From Marinobacter orientalis (GTDB taxonomy: Bacteria > Pseudomonadota > Gammaproteobacteria > Pseudomonadales > Oleiphilaceae): a stretch of DNA of 64,000 nucleotides. Position 1 is the stretch's first letter. Each line of letters opens with the position of its first letter. Below, one piece after another: positions 57,333-64,000 of the stretch. A model generated the notes under the pieces. It ran no database searches. It was not told the DNA's origin and was given only the letters and a program-made list of their open reading frames with translations. The stretch lies in assembly GCF_004792665.1 (NCBI RefSeq), contig NZ_SRZX01000001.1:744001-808000 (forward strand), in the 5' to 3' direction. Both the position numbers and the translations under genes were made by a program.

Positions 57333-58892
57333 TTACATCAGAAAGCCGCGTAACGTGTAGAACAGGATCGCCGCCATGCAGGCCGACACGGGCACGGTGA
57401 TAATCCAGGCAGCAACGATACGGGTCAGGTGGGAGCGCTTGACCATTTCCTCGCGGTAGATCTTCTTGAGGCGCTTACGCTCTTTCTTGGACAGGGGCAC
57501 CTGCTTCTTTTGCTTGGCCTGCTGGAGCAGGTTTTCCATTTCCTCAACAGAGGCGTTGCGGAAATCTTCGAGGAACGGACGCAAACGCTCACGCTCCTCT
57601 TCTTCATGACTGTCCATGATGTTGTGAAGCTGGGTCGCGTAGTTCGACTTCAGGTATTCCCGCAGGAAGCCCACACCAAACACGCCACCTACGGCAATAT
57701 GGGTTGAACTGACCGGCAGCCCCAGCTGTGAGGCGATGATCACTGTGAGAGCCGCTGACAGGGCAATGCAGAATGCACGGGTTTTATCCAGTTCGGTGAT
57801 TTCGCTGCCAACCGTCTTGATCAGCCGCGGGCCGAACAGCATCAGGCCCACTGCCAGCCCGATTGCACCCACCAACATAACCCATAGCGGGATGGCCGCG
57901 GAGGTTACCACCGCTTCTGCCGAGAGCGCATCGTTGATTGCCGCCAGCGGGCCGATGGCGTTGGCCACGTCGTTGGCACCATGGGCAAAGCTGAGCAGTG
58001 CCGCGGCGAAAATCATCGGCCAGACGAAGAGCTCGTTCACGCCAGCGGTGCTGTTTTCCATGGTCGCGGCACGGCGGCCAACGAGGGTTCTCATGGCGAT
58101 AAAAACGACGACCGCCAGTGCCAGACCAACGATAGAAGCACCGAGGAAGTCGACACTGACAATCTTCTTCACCCCTTTGACCATCAGGTAGGTACCAAAC
58201 GCCCAGGCCATAATGGCCACCAGCCAGGGCACAAAGGTTCGGGCGGCAGAAACCACGTTCTGCCGGTACAGCACTGTCTTTTTGATGGCAAACAGGAACA
58301 GGGCCGCCAGCACGCCACCCATCACCGGCGAAATAACCCAGCTCGCAACTATCTTGCTCATCACCGCCCAGTCAGCTATGCCCCAACCGCCCGCGGCGAT
58401 ACCGGCACCCAGAACGCCACCGACAATGGAATGTGTGGTGGAAACCGGCGCGCCCATCCAGGTGGCCAGGTTCAGCCAAAGGGCGCCGGCAAGCAGGGCC
58501 GCTGTCATCAGCCAGACAAAAGTCTCCACATCCTCCAGCCGGTCAGCGGCGATAATGCCGCCCTTGATGGTGGAAACCACGTCACCGCCAGCAATAATGG
58601 CGCCGGCAGCCTCGAACACCGCGGCAATGACAACGGCACCGCCCAGCGATAGCGCCCCCGATCCCACAGCAGGGCCGACATTGTTGGCCACGTCGTTGGC
58701 ACCGATATTGATGGCCATATAGCCGCCAATGACCGCGGCGGCCATCAACAGCATGCTGTTGGGCATGCCACTACTGATCTGCCCTACCGCGAGGAAGATA
58801 AAAAACAGAAACAGGAAACTGATTCCGACGCGGTAACGCTCAGTGGAGGGGCTGGTCAGAAGAGTATCAAGGAATCCGATTTTGCTGGCCAT
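57333..58892 (-). CDS. pit: Inorganic phosphate transporter, PiT family
   Basis: A 519-residue membrane protein with the duplicated PHO4 signature (GANDVANNVGPAVGSG near the start and GANDVANAIGPLAAI later) and about ten to twelve hydrophobic segments. It takes up phosphate with a cation. A large polar loop (about residues 420-480, rich in Glu and Lys, starting SHEEEERERLRPFLED) lies in the cytoplasm and is longer than in E. coli PitA. It is alone on its strand with a promoter region of about 225 nt. Confidence 0.9.
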   Translation of the reverse strand: MASKIGFLDTLLTSPSTERYRVGISFLFLFFIFLAVGQISSGMPNSMLLMAAAVIGGYMAINIGANDVANNVGPAVGSGALSLGGAVVIAAVFEAAGAIIAGGDVVSTIKGGIIAADRLEDVETFVWLMTAALLAGALWLNLATWMGAPVSTTHSIVGGVLGAGIAAGGWGIADWAVMSKIVASWVISPVMGGVLAALFLFAIKKTVLYRQNVVSAARTFVPWLVAIMAWAFGTYLMVKGVKKIVSVDFLGASIVGLALAVVVFIAMRTLVGRRAATMENSTAGVNELFVWPMIFAAALLSFAHGANDVANAIGPLAAINDALSAEAVVTSAAIPLWVMLVGAIGLAVGLMLFGPRLIKTVGSEITELDKTRAFCIALSAALTVIIASQLGLPVSSTHIAVGGVFGVGFLREYLKSNYATQLHNIMDSHEEEERERLRPFLEDFRNASVEEMENLLQQAKQKKQVPLSKKERKRLKKIYREEMVKRSHLTRIVAAWIITVPVSACMAAILFYTLRGFLM

Positions 58893-58988
58893 AACACATC
58901 AGGTCTCGCAATAGGGGAATACAGAAGGCGGCTTTTCAGCTTTTACACAGGCGCAACTATAATTTTTTTGCCATGAAAATGAAACAAA

Positions 58989-59014
58989 ACCGTCATTATC
59001 GCAATTGTGACGGT
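58989..59014. promoter_or_regulatory. Inverted repeat in the pit / flavodoxin divergent spacer
   Basis: ACCGTCA (58989-58995) and TGACGGT (59008-59014) form a 7-bp inverted repeat around 12 nt. It lies about 100 nt from each divergent gene start. It is an operator candidate; it does not fit a Pho box, which is a direct repeat. Confidence 0.4.
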
Positions 59015-59119
59015 AATGGAGGTACAGTTTCCACCGAACAGCCATCTCCCTCACCGGCGCTTGAGGCGCACCCGTCCAGTCGCTATTATCGTCCCGCAAT
59101 TCAATGAACAGGACCACTC

Positions 59120-59566
59120 ATGGCATCAATCCGGATTCTGGTTGGCAGCGTCTACGGTGGCGCGCTGCTGACGGCGCGTTCACTGAAAAAAAACCTGGAA
59201 CGGGAGGGGCATCAGATCATCGTCCTTGAAAATCCGGAGCTGGAGGACATATCCGGTAACGACGATCCGGTATTGATCTGCACGTCCACCACGGGACAGG
59301 GCGAAGTTCCCCCCAACCTGCTGCCGTTTTACCTGAGACTCCGTGAGGAGCTGCCGCAGCAACCGGGACGCCCTTTCGGTGTCATCGTACTGGGCGACAG
59401 CTCCTACGGGGACACGTTTTGCGGTGCCGGCGAGCTGATGGAAGAGGCCTTTTACGAAACCTCGGCGCGGAAAGTTGGTGACACTCTGCGCATCGATGCC
59501 CTGGAAACCACCGAACCGGAAGCCGAAGCCGGTCCCTGGGCCCGCCAGTGGGTGAAAGATCTTTAA
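59120..59566 (+). CDS. MioC-like flavodoxin
   Basis: A 148-residue flavodoxin. The FMN phosphate loop is GSVYGGALLTARSL, with a changed second position relative to the classical T-x-T-G-x-T loop, followed by ICTSTTGQGEVPPNLLPF and VLGDSSYGDTFCGAG, which place the isoalloxazine ring. It resembles MioC and similar short flavodoxins that give electrons to biotin synthase or other enzymes. It is divergent from pit and convergent with tesB. Confidence 0.82.
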   Translation: MASIRILVGSVYGGALLTARSLKKNLEREGHQIIVLENPELEDISGNDDPVLICTSTTGQGEVPPNLLPFYLRLREELPQQPGRPFGVIVLGDSSYGDTFCGAGELMEEAFYETSARKVGDTLRIDALETTEPEAEAGPWARQWVKDL

Positions 59567-59572
59567 GCCGCG

Positions 59573-60448
59573 CTAGCCGGGGCTGCCCGGCTGACTCCGA
59601 TGGCGAATCAATGCTTCCTGCGTTGTTGACGCCACCAGCCGTCCCTGTTGATCGAAAAAGTTACCGCGATTGAAGCCACGCCCGCCGGACGCGCTGGGGC
59701 TGTCCTTGTCGTAGAGCAGCCATTCGTCCATACGGAACTCGCGATGGAACCAGATGGAATGGTCGAGGCTGGCTACCTGCAACTTGCTGCTCATGAAGGT
59801 CACGCCATGGGGGTTCAGGGAGGTTCCCAGGAACGAGAAATCAGACGCGTAGGTCAGCAGGCACCGGTGTAGCACGGGGTCATCCGGGAGATGGCCCTGG
59901 GTACGGAACCAGCTCTGTTTATAGGGGGGACGGGGCTCCGGCTTCAGCGGGTTGACCGGGTCTACGGGCCGGATCTCGATAGGGCGATCCCTGGTCAGAA
60001 TTTCCCGGAAATGCTCTGGCACGTGGGGCGCCAGCAACTTGCCATATTCCTGCTCGGACTTGAGACTCTCAGGGTCCGGTGCCGCCGGCATTTCCAGTTG
60101 ATGCTCAAAGCCTTCCTCCGCACCCTGGAATGACATGGAGCCGGTGAGAATTTCCTTGCCATTCTGGCGCGCAATCACCCGACGTACGGAAAAACTGCCG
60201 CCGTCACGAACCCGCTGTACTTCATAATCAATGGGCATGCTCTGGTTGCCCGGCCGCAGGAAATAGGTATGCAGGGAATGGGGCAGGCGCCCCTCCACTG
60301 TACGGCTTGCGGCCATCAGGGCCTGGCCCAGGACCTGGCCACCAAACACATTGGGAAAGCCGAGATCTTCACTCTCACCCTGGAAGTGATCGTCACCGAT
60401 CGGGGAAAGATCCAGCAGATCCACCAGTTTTCTGGTTACTTCCAGCAT
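59573..60448 (-). CDS. tesB: Acyl-CoA thioesterase II
   Basis: A 291-residue double hot-dog thioesterase that hydrolyses medium- and long-chain acyl-CoA. Motifs are FGGQVLGQALMAA, HSLHTYFLRPGNQ and SLDHSIWFHREFRMDEWLLY with the catalytic Asp, Gln and Thr/Ser positions of TesB. ATG 60448 has AGGAG 6 nt upstream; the frame extends to 60484. It lies downstream of the rubredoxin reductase gene on the same strand. Confidence 0.93.
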   Translation of the reverse strand: MLEVTRKLVDLLDLSPIGDDHFQGESEDLGFPNVFGGQVLGQALMAASRTVEGRLPHSLHTYFLRPGNQSMPIDYEVQRVRDGGSFSVRRVIARQNGKEILTGSMSFQGAEEGFEHQLEMPAAPDPESLKSEQEYGKLLAPHVPEHFREILTRDRPIEIRPVDPVNPLKPEPRPPYKQSWFRTQGHLPDDPVLHRCLLTYASDFSFLGTSLNPHGVTFMSSKLQVASLDHSIWFHREFRMDEWLLYDKDSPSASGGRGFNRGNFFDQQGRLVASTTQEALIRHRSQPGSPG

Positions 60449-60528
60449 GCCCGCTCCTGTCAATTTCGTTAGCTCACGAATCACTTTCTACCGCAAGCCG
60501 GGAATTTTCGCAATCCCGGTACCACTGA

Positions 60529-61683
60529 TCAATTATGGATTGGTGGCACTTCTTTTGACAGGGCCTGCTTCTCCACCGCATAACGGCCAGTAACCGCGAA
60601 CCCCAGGATCTCGCCAGACCCACTCCTGAACAGGGCCCGAACATCCTGGCCCTCGGCATCCACCTCCCAGGTGCCCGACGCGTCAGGCGGTGGCGGACAG
60701 ACGGCTGTCTGGCAGCAGGGTGTCTTGACCATGACCGGCATGGTGCCGTACTTCACCTCGGTTCGTTCCCCCGACAGGGTTTTCGCCAGGGCGCGGGCGC
60801 AGGCCATCAGTGGCAGAACGTAGAGCATGACGTGGCCATCCACTTCAGCACAGTCTCCCAGGGCATAAATATCCGGTGCGGATGTTTCCAGCGCCCGATT
60901 CACCACGATTCCGCGGTTAATCTCAAGGCCAGCCGCGGCAGCCAGCTCCGTCCGGGGCCGCAGCCCCACAGCAGAAATCACCAGATCGGTGTCCAGATGT
61001 TCGCCATTGGCCAGCGTCAGGCTCGCGCCATTTTCCCGCGCAGCAACATGCTCCACCACTGTTTCCAGATGAAACCTCACCCCCAGGCCTTCAAGGCCAC
61101 TGCGCACCGCTTCCGCGGCAGCAGGCGGCAACAGCCCCGGCATCAGGGTATTGGAAGGGGCAATCACATCCACGTCGTAGCCGCCGTTTCGCAAGTCATT
61201 GGCAAACTCGCAACCGATCAGGCCGGCACCCATGATGGCCACCCGCTTCTTACCCTGCAGAGCCTTGCGGAAAGCGCGGTAGTCCATCAGATCGTTAATG
61301 GGAAACACATGCTCCTGGCCGTCACCGGGGATAGACAGGCGGATTACGTCCGCACCCCAGGCCAGAACCAGTTTGCTGTAGGCCAGACGCTCATCCCCCA
61401 GCACCAGCTCGTGGGCGTCCGGATCAATACCGGTGACGGAGGTGTAGGTGCGCAACTCCAGATTCAGTTGCCCGGCCATGGCGTCCGGGGACGCCTGGGC
61501 CAGCTCATCCGCTTCCTTGCCTTTGGTAAAGCCGGTCGAGAGCATGGGCTTGGAATAACTGGAGCCATCGTCCGCGGTAACCATGACAATCGGCGTTTCC
61601 TGATCCTGCTTACGGATTTCTTTCGCCAGGGTGTAACCCGACAGTCCGGTGCCCACAATCACAATGGGTGCTTCTGTACTCAT
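60529..61683 (-). CDS. rubB: Rubredoxin-NAD(+) reductase
   Basis: A 384-residue FAD enzyme: VIVGTGLSGYTLAKEIRK (FAD loop), VAIMGAGLIGCEFANDL (NADH loop) and ALGDCAEVDGHVMLYV (second FAD motif). It passes electrons from NADH to rubredoxin. The rubredoxin gene is 36 nt upstream on the same strand. In hydrocarbon-degrading marine bacteria this pair feeds alkane hydroxylases, but no alkB is in this window; relatives (PA5349) also act in oxidative stress. Confidence 0.9.
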   Translation of the reverse strand: MSTEAPIVIVGTGLSGYTLAKEIRKQDQETPIVMVTADDGSSYSKPMLSTGFTKGKEADELAQASPDAMAGQLNLELRTYTSVTGIDPDAHELVLGDERLAYSKLVLAWGADVIRLSIPGDGQEHVFPINDLMDYRAFRKALQGKKRVAIMGAGLIGCEFANDLRNGGYDVDVIAPSNTLMPGLLPPAAAEAVRSGLEGLGVRFHLETVVEHVAARENGASLTLANGEHLDTDLVISAVGLRPRTELAAAAGLEINRGIVVNRALETSAPDIYALGDCAEVDGHVMLYVLPLMACARALAKTLSGERTEVKYGTMPVMVKTPCCQTAVCPPPPDASGTWEVDAEGQDVRALFRSGSGEILGFAVTGRYAVEKQALSKEVPPIHN

Positions 61684-61719
61684 GACCCGCTCTCCAGCCC
61701 GGTTTTCCTGACGGCCTTG

Positions 61720-61887
61720 TCAGCCCATCTCGATCATTTCAAAATCTTCCTTGCCCACGCCACAGTCGGGGCATTCCCAGTCATCCGGCACATCTTCCCA
61801 GGCAGTTCCGGGCGCAATACCATCATCCGGCCAGCCTTCTGCCTCATCATAGATAAATCCGCACACAACGCATTGCCACTTCTTCAT
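61720..61887 (-). CDS. rubA: Rubredoxin
   Basis: A 55-residue iron protein. Two CxxC pairs hold the single Fe: [13 protein letters not shown] near the N-terminus and [12 protein letters not shown] near the C-terminus, with the family's WEDVPDDW in between. The ATG at 61887 follows GGAGGA. It is the electron carrier paired with the reductase gene that follows. Confidence 0.95.
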   Translation of the reverse strand: MKKWQCVVCGFIYDEAEGWPDDGIAPGTAWEDVPDDWECPDCGVGKEDFEMIEMG

Positions 61888-62088
61888 GCCATTCCTCCAA
61901 ATCTCATCAGGGCGCGATACTAATTGTCAGACAATAATGCACGCAAGTGTTTCATATGCTTTTCCGGCACGATTCAAACGGGCAACCATCATACCCACCG
62001 CTGCAGCATTGACCAATGCCGAACGCCCCCTCCCTTCGGCGCGACTCCTCCGGTATAATCCCCCGTTTTACGACAGGACCCGAACTCT

Positions 62089-62646
62089 ATGACCGATACC
62101 TTCGCCGAACTTAACCAGGTAATGGCCGAAGCCGACTGCCTGGCGAGCGAGCAGCAGGTACAGGCCGCCGTTCAGTCCCTCGCGGACGAAATCAGCAGGC
62201 GCCTGAAAGACACCAACCCCCTGCTGTTCTGCGTAATGAACGGCGGCCTGATTCTTACCGGCCAGCTGTTGCCGCGGCTGAAGTTCCCGGTACAGGCGGA
62301 ATATCTCCATGCCACCCGCTATCGTCAGGAAACCACCGGCGGCATACTGGAATGGAAGCTGCGACCGGAAGCCGACATGAATGGCCGCACCGTGCTGATT
62401 GTCGACGACATTCTGGATGAAGGTACGACGCTCTGTGCCATTGCGGATTACTGCCGCGCCCATGGTGCCAGTGAAGTGTTGACGGCAGTGCTGGTGGATA
62501 AACAGCACGACCGCAAGGCAAGGCCGGACCTGAAGGCCGACTTCACCGGGCTGGAGGTGGAAGATCGCTTCCTGTTCGGCTACGGCATGGACTACAAAGG
62601 TTACTGGCGCAACGCCCCGGGAATTTATGCCGTCAAGGGACTCTAA
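62089..62646 (+). CDS. hpt: Hypoxanthine-guanine phosphoribosyltransferase
   Basis: A 185-residue purine salvage enzyme. The PRPP motif is VLIVDDILDEGTTL and the flexible loop sits around ATRYRQETTGG. A nearly full match to the Pseudomonas hypoxanthine-guanine type is likely; xanthine preference cannot be ruled out from sequence alone. Its last 20 nt overlap ubiC. Confidence 0.9.
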   Translation: MTDTFAELNQVMAEADCLASEQQVQAAVQSLADEISRRLKDTNPLLFCVMNGGLILTGQLLPRLKFPVQAEYLHATRYRQETTGGILEWKLRPEADMNGRTVLIVDDILDEGTTLCAIADYCRAHGASEVLTAVLVDKQHDRKARPDLKADFTGLEVEDRFLFGYGMDYKGYWRNAPGIYAVKGL

Positions 62647-63169
62647 GCCCGTACTCATCCCGCCGACGGACTGGTACCGCTCATTTTCAGCAGCCGGACT
62701 GAGAAATCCGGCCGTTCACGGCAAGCTTGGCCACTGGCTGAAACTTGAGGGCTCGCTGACCCGGGCATTGCAGCTTCGGTGCCGTGAGAGCTTCCGTGTG
62801 GACATTCTCCGGGAAGGTTTTGCCCGCCCGACACTGGAAGAGGCCCGTACCCTGGGTATTCCGTTACGCCAGAATGCCTGGGTCCGGGAAGTCTGCCTGA
62901 ACGGCGATGACACTCCCTGGGTGCTCGCCCGCACGGTCATTCCCCTGGCGACCCTGGCGGGGCGGGGTCGGCTCCTGCGCAATCTGGGACGCAGACCTTT
63001 GGGGGCCTATCTGTTCAGTAATCCCGAATGGCAAAGGGGTCCGTTCGAGACAGGCCTGTGTCATCGTAACTGTAACGCCCAGCCCCTGGCAGCACGCCGG
63101 TCGCGGTTTTTCAGTGGTCATCGCGCGCTGCTGGTGGGTGAGTATTTCCTGCCGACACTGATCCACTGA
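62627..63169 (+). CDS. ubiC: Chorismate lyase
   Basis: A 180-residue enzyme that makes 4-hydroxybenzoate and pyruvate from chorismate, the entry to ubiquinone. Motifs are TRALQLRCRESFRVDILREG, REVCLNGDDTPWVLARTVIP and LGRRPLGAYLF (Arg and Glu ligands of chorismate). The ATG lies 20 nt inside hpt in another frame, so translation is probably coupled. ubiA follows after 97 nt. Confidence 0.92.
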   Translation: MPSRDSKPVLIPPTDWYRSFSAAGLRNPAVHGKLGHWLKLEGSLTRALQLRCRESFRVDILREGFARPTLEEARTLGIPLRQNAWVREVCLNGDDTPWVLARTVIPLATLAGRGRLLRNLGRRPLGAYLFSNPEWQRGPFETGLCHRNCNAQPLAARRSRFFSGHRALLVGEYFLPTLIH

Positions 63170-63266
63170 AACCTGGCCCCCCTCGGTCACCGCCCTTTAA
63201 CGCCACCCCGCCGCTGGCTATAATTCCGCCTCGACGCCCTGAACATAACCCTAACGGACCTAGCCC

Positions 63267-64000
63267 ATGCTGCCCAACGCCGCGCCCGTCCACATCCAGG
63301 CCCGCCTCGCAGACTATGCCCGCCTGTTGCGCCTCCACCGGCCGATCGGCAGCCTGCTTTTACTGTGGCCTACCTACTGGGCGCTGTGGCTTGCTGCTGA
63401 CGGCTTCCCCGACATCGGCAATTTTATCGTATTCACCCTGGGCGTTTTCCTGATGCGGGCTGCGGGCTGTGCCATCAACGATTTCGCCGACCGCAAGGTG
63501 GACCGTCATGTAAAGCGCACCAAAGACCGCCCGCTCACTTCTGGCCGTATTGAAGCCTGGGAAGCCGTTGCGCTGTTCGCCGGGATTTGCCTGCTGGCCT
63601 TTCTGATGGTGGTGCTGTTCACCAATACGCTGACACTGTACCTCTCTTTCGGTGGCGTCATACTGGCCTTCATTTATCCGTTCATGAAACGCTACACCCA
63701 TTTGCCGCAACTTTTCCTGGGGGCGGCCTTCTCCTGGGCCATCCCCATGGCCTGGGCCGCCGAAGCCGGCGAGGTTACGCGCATAGCCTGGCTGCTGTTT
63801 ACCGCCAATGTGCTATGGACCGTCGCCTACGACACCCTTTACGCCATGGTCGACCGCGACGACGACATCAGGATCGGCATCAAGTCCACCGCCATTCTTT
63901 TCGGCGAGGCCGACCGGGCTGTTATTGCTGTACTCCAGGCCCTTGTGGTGATGATCCTCATCCTGGTGGGCCAGCACGCCGGGCTGGGCGTTTTCTTCTA
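63267..64000 (+). CDS. ubiA: 4-hydroxybenzoate polyprenyltransferase, 3' end missing
   Basis: Attaches the polyprenyl tail to 4-hydroxybenzoate in ubiquinone synthesis, in the inner membrane. The 244 residues present (of about 290-300) include both Asp-rich motifs: [20 protein letters not shown] and [20 protein letters not shown]. Several hydrophobic helices are clear. The frame is open to the window end, so the C-terminus is outside. Confidence 0.94.
   Translation, partial: MLPNAAPVHIQARLADYARLLRLHRPIGSLLLLWPTYWALWLAADGFPDIGNFIVFTLGVFLMRAAGCAINDFADRKVDRHVKRTKDRPLTSGRIEAWEAVALFAGICLLAFLMVVLFTNTLTLYLSFGGVILAFIYPFMKRYTHLPQLFLGAAFSWAIPMAWAAEAGEVTRIAWLLFTANVLWTVAYDTLYAMVDRDDDIRIGIKSTAILFGEADRAVIAVLQALVVMILILVGQHAGLGVFF

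Noticed and set aside
58989..59014. Pho box for the pit gene
   Set aside because: The site is an inverted repeat with 12-nt spacing, not two direct CTGTCAT-type repeats 4 nt apart.

Overview
The window is a chromosomal segment of a Marinobacter-like marine gammaproteobacterium. This is inferred from Pseudomonas-type gene order (murU-djlA, rpe-gph-trpE, trpG-D-C, crp/vfr-osmC-speD, argB-algC-dut-coaBC-radC-rpmB-rpmG, ppk-hemB, hpt-ubiC-ubiA), fairly high GC, and the protein families present. Coding density is high. I see no rRNA, tRNA, prophage, transposase or CRISPR array. I assign about 62 protein genes, including two ORFs under 60 codons (rpmG, rubredoxin), one 5'-truncated pseudogene and two genes cut by the window edges.

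Layout. 1-8.2 kb: end of murU, djlA, a DUF3530 gene, rpe-gph, then trpE-trpG-trpD-trpC. 8.3-19.4 kb: an accessory block lying between trpC and crp/vfr, which are close neighbours in Pseudomonas. It holds a DUF4202 protein, two glutathione S-transferases, an alpha/beta hydrolase, a glycine-betaine/proline ABC importer, a solute-binding lipoprotein, a remnant of a sterol-desaturase-type gene, and a molybdate uptake operon (ModE-like regulator, modABC) with a visible ModE-type operator. 19.4-22.7 kb: crp/vfr, OsmC protein, speD, pirin. 22.7-28.6 kb: a PrkB-type phosphoribulokinase, a 1250-residue PilZ/DUF1631/GGDEF/EAL protein whose two c-di-GMP enzyme domains look degenerate, and a HELAH metallopeptidase lipoprotein. 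28.5-39.3 kb: argA, argE, an unknown protein, argB, an AlgC with a membrane-anchored N-terminal extension, dut, coaBC, radC, rpmB, rpmG. 39.3-46.9 kb: EEP nuclease, dsbA, cytochrome c4, engB, a TetR regulator divergent from an aldehyde dehydrogenase across a perfect 16-bp palindrome, coaD, DUF945 protein. 47-51.8 kb: ppk1, hemB, a lipase chaperone without a visible lipase, a SutA-like small protein. 52-59.6 kb: tetR-aidB, DUF503 protein, PanP-like decarboxylase, small unknown protein, pit phosphate transporter, MioC-like flavodoxin. 59.6-64 kb: tesB, rubredoxin reductase and rubredoxin, hpt-ubiC-ubiA.

The most unusual feature is a dispersed family of about 110-nt hairpin elements (five copies: 7247, 8210, 29886, 54400, 56825). 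Each has a conserved 53-57-nt core between two 28-nt arms. The arms are complementary to each other within a copy, yet largely different in sequence between copies. Two copies share an identical 55-nt core but have unrelated, covarying arms. All five lie 23-77 nt after a stop codon and in the same orientation as the gene they follow. They also create false ORFs and false N-terminal extensions, for example on argA and the DUF503 gene.
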